This document shows, in pieces, positions 56,302 through 64,000 of a stretch of DNA of 64,000 nucleotides. The notes under the pieces are model-generated. The model was not told the origin of the DNA. It ran no database searches and was given only the letters and a program-made list of their open reading frames with translations. The stretch spans positions 124,001-188,000 of the forward strand of contig OX377204.1 in the NCBI GenBank assembly GCA_947396885.1. The letters run 5' to 3'. A program made the position numbers and the translations under genes. The DNA is from Heligmosomoides polygyrus polygyrus (lineage: Eukaryota; Nematoda; Chromadorea; Rhabditida; Heligmosomidae). The first letter of the stretch is position 1, and every line of letters starts with the position of its first letter.

Positions 56302-56579
56302 CATCCTCCTAGGTACATGATGTGAAGAAACTGTAGCCTTAATACGTTGCCCATACTGTGATCGGCCCTAATGTTTTATGCACTTTTACCTGTGTACAAT
56401 TGGTGTTGAAGGTTCTTTATGAATCTTTCATATATCATCGATTTTACATATCTAGGACATTGCTGGTGTATCACGAGATGTCGACAAGGAATATGTAATG
56501 AAATCATCAGCAAACTCCAAAAAAAAGTTCAGATATGGAAATCTCTATGGAAACCCGATACCATGGTAAAGTGCGAAAA

Positions 56580-56845
56580 CGTGATGCCGCACCAGAGCCG
56601 AACCCGTGACGTCACGGGCATGACGCAGCACCTCTACCACTGCGCCACCCAAGCTACGACACAAATCCTTTACGCAGCCGTGGTAAGCTCGACGCTCGGA
56701 CCCTTAACCATTACGCCCTCCTACTCGTTTGCCTCAAGGATTCAGCAAAAACAAAACATGTTCTGCTACTATATGGAGGACGGAGATTCTTCTATAATAT
56801 TCGTTCTTGCTGTTCCGGCGTACCGTTCAGACAGTTCCCTTGTCA
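56580..56845 (-). repeat. SINE-C, minus orientation
   Basis: Reverse complement of the 55,054 copy with box A (56,637-56,648), box B (56,595-56,604) and the GTGACGTCACGGG palindrome between them. The two copies face each other about 1.25 kb apart. Confidence 0.65.
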
Positions 56846-56885
56846 GAGTAAATTCCATTTCTAAGTTTCTCTCAAAAGTTCGAAT

Positions 56886-57327
56886 TAGTGTGTAATATGA
56901 TCTTTTTATTGAATTTGGTCGACCTGTATCGTTCGTATAGTTCTGCCTTATGTTTTCCAAAAGCACAAACTAAGAATACGAAGCAAGGAGAGATCACGTC
57001 GCACTCTGGGTACGCAGATGAGATGGATGTGGAACTTCTACGCAAGTGTTTTATGGCTACGTAGTTCACCTTAACGTTTGGTTAGAGAGCAAGGTGGCGA
57101 ACAGGTTGAAAGGTTAAAGCACTTGATAAGCTGGTCGACCTTGTTTGGTACAGGGTCGTGAGACACTGGAATAGTTGCAAGAGCACGAAAGAAGGTAGCT
57201 TGCAGAAGACTGTACATATGCAGAGGCGCCATCCCACAATTTTTGTGTAAGATGCGCTGTAGGACAGAGAAAGAAGGGATTTACAACACCCAATATAAGC
57301 TAGAACACCGCCCAGAAGTAAAGGATC

Positions 57328-57330
<3 letters not shown>
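56886..57330. other. Unassigned sequence
   Basis: Nothing recognised. Confidence 0.4.

Positions 57331-57332
<2 letters not shown>

Positions 57333-57399
<67 letters not shown>
57333..57399 (+). repeat. (AG)n microsatellite
   Basis: Uninterrupted AG dinucleotide tract of about 67 bp. Confidence 0.98.
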
Positions 57400-57400
<1 letters not shown>

Positions 57401-57949
57401 GCTTTCACCACTTCTTAAGCAGGTGTTTTTGAAATCTCACACAATTAGGGTAGGATACGGCGGGCGCGTCCAAGTGAGGGCGGTGCACTCACGACCATAG
57501 ATCCTAAGCCTAAGCATCAGTTTGTTGTACACTATTTCTCATCTCATGTAGCAGACCGGAAACCAAACCCGACTACATTGACAACCGACTGTTACTAACG
57601 CAGTTGCAGGACACACAGAACAGAAACCATGCCTTCCGCAATCTATTGTGATTTACGGGTTGCGGAAGCGAGTCTCATTTTCATGAGTAGCACCACAGAT
57701 AACATCTCTAGACAATGTTTTGGCGATTTGCACGATACTATGCTCACCACCCTCACTTATCTATCAATTACCTACGCTATCCTGGCAGAATTTGAGCAAA
57801 AGAAGAAAGCATTCGACTTCTGATGGCTTGAAATTTCACTAGTGCCCAGCAGTTCAGAACTTGCATAGTTTATTGAGATCTAGGGATTCAAAGATCATTC
57901 ACTATTGAGACACCAATTAGGCATTTGGACTGCACATCGGAAGCATCAG
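57400..57949. other. Unassigned sequence
   Basis: Nothing recognised. Confidence 0.4.
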
Positions 57950-58250
57950 TTTTAGTGGTTCTGTTGAAGATGCTGAAATCTGTAGCAATTGGGAGTCTCC
58001 GTCTGGGCTTCTACCGTCCACCATTGACAGAAATCTGGTCGATCGTTGGTGCGACCAGCCGATGGTGGTCGTGTGGTATCGATGGAGCTTCTGATCTCCA
58101 ATCGACGATCACGAAGTTGACGGGTTCATCCCATCGCCCTTCAGATGCTCAGGTCATAGTCTACCTGTGTTCGGGGGAGCTCCGGCTACTCAGATCGTAT
58201 CCACTGCCGAGCAGCTGCCGGAGCCGTCGCTCGCTCTGTTGGTGTTACAA
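57950..58250 (+). repeat. Dispersed repeat, copy 2
   Basis: Partner of 54,180-54,500, sharing GATCTCCAATCGACGATCAC and CCATCGCCCTTCAGATG in the same order. Confidence 0.5.
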
Positions 58251-58918
58251 ACCGAGAGGAACCGTGATCGTCCTGAGGGGCATTAACGACCTGGAGTAGG
58301 CCATGCCGCACGCGTCCATCAATGACGTTTTCCGTCACCCGTGCTCGTTCTCGAATGCGAAGCTCCTACCCTATGCCCTCATTCCACTTTCGATTCAAAA
58401 TCACATCTTACGAGCTGGCATACTGTAGTTAGGTTCCAGGACCCAACCTAAAAGTGAACGCTTCATGTTCAATTACGCACTAGTGCGTTGTTAATCCAAT
58501 TAATGCTCAATTGTGGTCTAACCTTGTAGTCAACCCCAATGTCGGAAGGCTGTTTCTTAGGTTATTACAGAAGTAGGAAACCCTACTCTCTTTGTAAAGT
58601 ACCTTGCTTTCAGTATTGACGTCGTTGTCAAGGAGTCAACGTTGAGTGCTCCCACCCCATTAGGATAGATCCGGGTTATAAAGTCCCCCATGTGATCAAC
58701 ACTCCCTTCCGATCACAACAGCTCACCACTTCCACTTCTACAGCAATGAGTAAACTTGGTGGGGGTTTATCAGAAGGTCGAATAAAGCGCATATCTAAAT
58801 TATGAAAAGTCAGTCAGTTAAATATCAATGATATATTAGCGCCTAGATGGACATGAAAACAAGAGCAAATAAGCGAATATCTTCACTTGATTAGAGCCGT
58901 AAAAAGTGACGGCTGTCT
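58251..58918. other. Unassigned sequence
   Basis: Nothing recognised up to the TA target site of the mariner element. Confidence 0.4.
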
Positions 58919-58920
58919 TA

Positions 58921-59832
58921 TTAGGTTGGAAAAAAGTCTCTTCACACTCCAAAATGTTTTTTTTTTTACCGTTCTCATTGTAAACACACTAGCCACTATT
59001 GATTGCTGATTTCATAATCCTGTCACACTTGTCTACCGTTCGCACGCGGACACAGGTCAAGACCCTTGTATGTACTTCGGTATCTATCCAATCTCCCGGA
59101 CTCAATGGCAGATCTACCTCATGGCCATTTTCGGCACGGCATTCTTCATGAACTCATTAAAGGATCTACAGCAGTCAGGCAGCCGACCAAATTAACCATA
59201 TATATGGCTTGGGATCTACTACTCATCGCGCCTGTTATGAGTGGTTCGGAAAGTCTTTAAAGGGAGATTATTCACTCGAGGACAAAGCAAGGTCAGGAAG
59301 GCCAACTGAATTGGACGACACTGAACTACTTCATCTTCTTCGAACTTCTCTGCCAGTTGACGTGTCGTCTGCCTACTATCGGTACGAAGTCTCTCATGGG
59401 ATAATGGAAATCCATCTGAAGGGTCTTGGCTTTGCATGGAAATTTGGAGCTTGGATTCCACATGCCCTGTCAGACACTCAGTGCAAAACCAGATGTTGCA
59501 AGACTCACATGAGAAACAATAAAGGAGCTGGGCAGGGAGGTAATGCCACATCCATCGTATAGCCCTGACCTTCCACCCCCTACCGACTATCATCTCTTCC
59601 GTGCTCTCAAGCGAGAAATTGGAGAGAAACATTTTGAAACGGATGAAGACCTCAAAAACTGGATTCAGCAATGGTACGACTCCAGAACTGCAGTCCTTTA
59701 AGCGAGAGGAATTAGAAAAGTACCCAATCTTTGGAGAAGTGTAGTGAAGCAAAATGGAGCTCAATTAATTTGACATTGTAGTTGTGAAGTAATAAATCTT
59801 TGAAAAAAATGAAAAGACTTTTTCCAACCTAA
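58921..59832 (+). mobile_element. Mariner element, internally deleted (912 bp)
   Basis: Inverted ends TTAGGTTGGAAAAAAGTCTC and AAAAGACTTTTTCCAACCTA are flanked by TA on both sides (58,919-58,920 and 59,833-59,834). Full mariners are about 1.3 kb, so roughly 0.4 kb is missing. Confidence 0.88.
59209..59775 (+). pseudogene. Mariner transposase with deleted catalytic core
   Basis: The N-terminal part reads YEWFGKSLKGDYSLEDKARS then GRPTEL and continues to WIPHALSDTQ. It then jumps to VMPHPSYSPDLPPPTDYHLF with the last catalytic residue region and ends KQNGAQLI. The segment with the first two catalytic aspartates is missing, and frame changes and a stop occur. Confidence 0.82.
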
Positions 59833-59834
59833 TA

Positions 59835-61127
59835 TATAACAGCTACAATTTTTGAACTCATTAACCAAAAAGTTTGAATAGCAATAGTAGGGCAAGTCAA
59901 ATAATAGTGAAAAACTGATGCTCAAAGAAATTCGTATGCAATCCCAGTTCGGGGTCAAACCTCAATTGGGACTGTTGTCTCCCTCTCGTGTGCTCGTTCA
60001 TCTCCTCTCTTTGTGGCCGACAGAGCTCGCAGACAAATTCATGGCAGAGGATAGTAAGGGAAAACCTATTGCGGTCCCATATAACCATATGTATTCGGTC
60101 ATATGCATTCGCTGAAACTTATAAAGCCTTATGGCGCCGAGACGACAAAGGCCCCCTAACTGCTGCCCAGGCAGACCATCGGGTCTAGTTAAAGAGAGAC
60201 TTCCCTAGCACACATTTTTGGCAATAAAGGTTCTGCAGGTGCCATCATATGTCACGGCCATGCCACTTTCGTGCCGCGCGCGTTGTTTGGCGTGATTCCC
60301 CGACGGACTAGAGTCCCACTTCCTTGTACAATGATAGCCATCAGGTATTTACATAGTGATGTCGATATTCCCGTTGCACTCGAAAAACTTCCGCGCCGTC
60401 TAGAATTACGAGCAGTACGACACGGCGTAGCGATAGGAACAGAGCCGACAACACGTTTCCTTCGTCCTGAACGCTCTTTTGTGCTGCTTACGTTTTGGGT
60501 CCCTCCAACTATAAGGGCCTACCCATTGTCCGCGATGAGAGTTACATGAGCAGCAAGCTACCTGGGCAAACAGCGTGTGTCGATTTTTGCGATCGCATGG
60601 CATTAATCGATTCGTATCCTTTGCATGGGCGACATAGTCGCTGTCACGGGCTATGAATGGGCCCCGGGCGCATATGAATCGAGGCTACGGGACATTATGT
60701 ACGAACGGTCGCCGCGGACGCGGCGAGTGCGGCAGAAAACGTTGCAATTGGGTGACTTCAGCGACCAGCGGTATCTAGACCTGCATCAAAACTTGTACAT
60801 CAAGTGTTAGAAAGTGTATGCAAACTCAGTTTCACTGCGACAGTGTTATTTTTTCAGCTTTTCCTGAAGAAGCAGCATATAAAATTGAGCATTAGAACGT
60901 TGTCTAGTTTTATAACTCGAACTCAATTTCTGAACCTGAGCATGTTTTCTCGTAGCTCCTGCAACAGCAGTAGGGAATATCAACAACTTAAACCTAGCGT
61001 CTGCAGCAGGTCATGGCCACAACTCACACGACCGCAGCGGAGCTCATCGCGCACGCGGCAGTCGCCGTTGCGGGCGCGGTGACCATTCGTACATAAAGAC
61101 CGCCCCTCATGAATCGATTAGTCTGGG
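59835..61127. other. Unassigned sequence
   Basis: Open frames of 60-90 codons show no recognisable motif. Around 60.64-60.73 kb there are GC-rich words resembling the CTGTTCATAC/GGGCC terminal-repeat family. Confidence 0.35.
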
Positions 61128-61786
61128 CGATCGCCCTACAAAAATCGATACGCATCGCACGCCCAGTCGCTCCCGTCGCGAACTATGAAAGGGCCATAAA
61201 AAGGAAGTTACTCGGTCGAAGTAGTCTAAACAACACGTCAATCTAGGTATGAAGCAAATCAGAAAAATCGAGCCTTTAATGTGTCCAACTGGAGCGAGTT
61301 CTGAAGAGAGGCCCTTTGGTGGCAGACTTCGTGGCTTGTAGAGGGCCACAGTGTTCCAAAAGAACATGTGATAAGTGCACAGAGACGTTCCGCATTTATA
61401 AATCTTCTGAGAGCACAGCTTGTTGAGCAGCACTGTCACATCCGTTATACATAGATTGTACAACCACAACATATCGCAGGAATAGCAGGATGCAATGAAA
61501 GAGCGAGACAATAGCACAGTGAAGGGAGTGACCCGTGGGGAAAATCGGAGAAAACGAAGGAAGGGAATATACAATGAATAGGGAAGAGCACAGACAGATC
61601 AACGTAATATGACGAGACCTCTAGCGGAACACTGGGAAAGAACGCTACGTGCACGGCGAACTGTGGACGAGAGAAGGACTCATAGCGGAATGTGAGGGGG
61701 TAGTATCATCACAGTGCGTCAGTGCGTCAAGGCTAGGCATGGCTTGCCTGGTGTCCGACTCGGGTCTTCCTTTCCATGATGGTCAG

Positions 61787-61900
61787 CTAGTGCGGCTTCT
61801 CCTGTGAGACACGGGTCTCCTTGTACAGCAGAGCAGCGAACATCACCGGCAGCACGATCAGGCCGTGACACATCCCGAGGAGCACGACCAGCGCGACCAC
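61787..61900 (-). pseudogene. PTR last-exon duplicate with premature stop
   Basis: This encodes [20 protein letters not shown], then [17 protein letters not shown] and a TAG where copy 1 has CAG. The transmembrane helix and acceptor site are kept, but the last 18 residues are lost. The old stop is still present at 61,733-61,735. It is either a shortened C-terminus of a neighbouring paralogue or a dead copy. Confidence 0.7.
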
Positions 61901-61992
61901 CTGAACGAACGCAGCATTCGACCAGCCTTGGTTGCACATGCAAAAGCAGCCTCAAAGACATTCTGAGCACCAATTCTTTGATGAAGTCGGTC

Positions 61993-62187
61993 CATGTAAC
62001 GAATGCGGGCAGCATTGGGAGGTGGGGAGACACCACATAAACATAACCAGTCAAAACAGTGACCGAATGTAGGCCAGCCAATCAGGACACCGACCGTACA
62101 CGCCCTCTGAATGGCACACTCATTCGATGCACCGGATAGGCCTGCGCGTTTTCATCTCCCAATGCTGCCCACATTCGCGACTAGGAC
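61993..62187. mobile_element. MITE-alpha copy in the duplicated segment
   Basis: GAATGCGGGCAGCATTGGGA and AATGCTGCCCACATTCGCGA ends. It sits at the same place as the 40,807 copy. Confidence 0.7.
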
Positions 62188-62293
62188 ACGAGATTCAACC
62201 TAAATGTCAAGGATAACGTCACAAGGTATTCGATCTCTATCGTAATGTTGCCCCTCGCGCGATGTGCGCCATACTTAGTGCCAATTTGGGGCC

Positions 62294-63838
62294 GGAATAC
62301 TAGTACTCGGACAGTACTCGGACAACGAGGAACAATCATTCATCTCTAAACGATAACTTCATTTACTTTCTGTCCTTCCTTGTAGCCGATTAGCGTGCAT
62401 CACTAGCATCACTTGCATCACTTTTGTTTGTGTCGAGAACATCTGTCACCCAACTATACTATGATTCGACGCTTGAATGGCTGGCGTTTTGCCATCTCTC
62501 ATTGCTGCCCATTTCAGCGACATGCGCTCCACAAAATCGTACCTTGGCCGAAGAAGCTGCTATTTGAGAGTGGCTATGTCTTGCTAGTAGAACAGAACCT
62601 CTAGCCCTTTTCTTGCCGATTAAATGGCAAAACAGAGCAGCTCATACACTCCATCTATTCTGTCGGACCAGGTCTAGGCGTTGACCTTGAAGGAACCGTG
62701 AAGTGTATGGGCCTAACCGTAAGATCGATTTTTCTTTTAGCTTTTGAGGGGGTCCATCCCAACCTGTAGAACAATTACTACTGCTTGGGCCTCTGTACAA
62801 TACTAACGATATGCTGACCTAAGGAGCTAGAGAAGTTCATTAATAAAAGGGAAAGGAACAGACTTACCGGACTGGGCCAAGGCCATCGCCAGATATAGGC
62901 TGGCAAAAACCTGAAAAAATGGAGAATGGATTACGCCTCAAAAGGCCAAGGTAAACCGTACACTCCTTTGGATAGGAAAGGAGTAGACAAGCACGCTACG
63001 ACTCATCAATGGAGAAATTCTCGTCTCCTCTGGGGATGAGGGGGGTTGGTTACGCCGAGTTAGAAGGATCTGAACAGAATCTTCAGAAGATCGTCTACAA
63101 TAGCCTGGATGAGATAAATAAGGCCGAAATGTGGCCTGAGAGAGGAAATAACATCACATCCAGGGCAGTCGCTGAAGGTGATGCTGGCCAAGACCACCCA
63201 GTGGACCAGGTCCAGCGCGGGAAATTCAGGGACCGTATGCTGAGGTCCGATGTGCGATGCTTCATGCACTCTTCATTATGCGGAAGATCTTACTGATGAG
63301 AGTGAAAAAGTTCAAAAGTTCATGAGCTTATGAAATGAAACCGGGACACATATGACCAACATTCTTCATCTCAATTAAGTTCTCCAGCTTATCGAGCAGT
63401 CATAGAATATTTACACTGAATGAGTTTGTGTCGATTCATGCCACTCCACTCGTAAAGGCGGTAGGGAAGATTTTAGGAACGTTGGCAGATCTCACTTATG
63501 AGTATTATGAGAGCATTCAATTGTCTAATCAGCTGCCAGGTTCGACCCTCGATGAATCATTGATCGTTGTCCAATTGTTTGGTGTGGTGTTGAACTCGAA
63601 AACTGTCTAATCAGCCTTCGTAAGCTCAAGAGGGGAGGGGAGAAAGCTTGGTACAACCTAAGACAGCTCTGCAATGTGGTTCAGTGTGGTTGTATCGGCT
63701 GGTGATGAGTTGTGATCACCTCCTTCACTTCTCCTTAAAAAATCTTTCCTCCCTATAATTTCTCTCAAAGGCTTCAATGTAACCTCCTAAAAGTGCCAAT
63801 GCAAACGGCTTTAGCGTGCTGTGATCGGTATCAGTCCT
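62294..63838. other. Unassigned sequence
   Basis: One weak exon candidate is noted separately. Frames at 63.0-63.3 kb show no family motif. Confidence 0.35.
62868..62910 (-). CDS. Weak exon candidate, 43 nt
   Basis: TTTTTTCAG acceptor and GGTAAGT donor enclose VFASLYLAMALAQS, a hydrophobic stretch. It would fit a membrane protein on the same strand as the PTR exons, but it is too short to assign. Confidence 0.2.
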
Positions 63839-63945
63839 TGTAGATTTCGTAAGCCGTGATCGAGCTTAGATTCGTAAGCCGTCACCGTGCTTAGATTTGC
63901 AATCTGTCATCGTGCTTGCAGACTCGCTCACCGCAACCGTGACCT
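63839..63945 (+). repeat. Short minisatellite, ~27 bp unit
   Basis: About four imperfect units of the form TTAGATTCGTAAGCCGTCAC plus CGTGC run through this stretch. Confidence 0.65.
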
Positions 63946-64000
63946 CATTATTCGCACGTGGGCCAAGTATGGAAATAATCGCGCCTGTGTGCAGCCTTCC

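Larger units (their letters stand above)
61128..62293 (-). repeat. Duplicated segment, copy 2
   Basis: This matches 39,958-41,103 in the same orientation. It ends before the position of the exon that precedes the last one in copy 1, so only the terminal exon is included. Confidence 0.85.

Noticed and set aside
57082..57500. Open frames rich in SLSLSL or RERERE
   Set aside because: They are translations of the AG microsatellite.
60271..60549. 92-codon open frame
   Set aside because: No family motif, and the sequence around it resembles terminal-repeat DNA.

Overview
This window looks like eukaryotic, probably nematode (strongylid/hookworm-like), intergenic and intronic DNA. The evidence is exons of a patched-related (PTR) RND-type gene with short GT-AG exons, a Tc3-like element, mariner, Merlin, BEL/Pao and RTE elements, and a dense load of MITEs and tRNA-derived SINEs. 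The species is an inference; nothing here fixes it.

Layout. (1) Bases 1 to about 26,078 are a tandem satellite with a ~687 bp monomer: 29 copies, then a 1.6 kb BEL/Pao LTR-retrotransposon fragment (19,911-21,514, minus strand), then about 6.6 more copies. The array is a mosaic of monomer subtypes copied in blocks. Each monomer carries a perfect CRE palindrome (TGACGTCA) inside an inverted repeat. (2) 26,079-39,800 is a transposon graveyard. It holds a non-autonomous hAT element with an 8 bp target duplication, a SINE family with 12 bp target duplications, a ~1 kb palindromic fold-back element, and an RTE retrotransposon whose 5' half is inverted between perfect 11 bp target duplications. It also holds a mariner and a Merlin remnant. 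(3) 40,551-52,931, minus strand, holds eight collinear exons for the C-terminal half of a PTR protein. Three of the exons carry single-base frameshifts. The introns are full of MITEs and include a Tc3-like element and a SINE. The last exon and its 3' flank are duplicated at 61.1-62.3 kb, where the exon has gained a premature stop. (4) 53-64 kb is mostly unannotatable repeat-rich DNA with an inverted pair of a second SINE family, an internally deleted mariner and microsatellites.

The most unusual signal is in the leader of the BEL/Pao fragment. Between the primer-binding site and gag lie eight successive stem-loops. Their outer stems differ in sequence from each other but stay complementary, and they enclose a recurring inner hairpin. 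On the element's sense strand three of the inner hairpins are capped by C(UUCG)G. This pattern suggests selection for RNA structure. No complete intact protein-coding gene is visible in the window.
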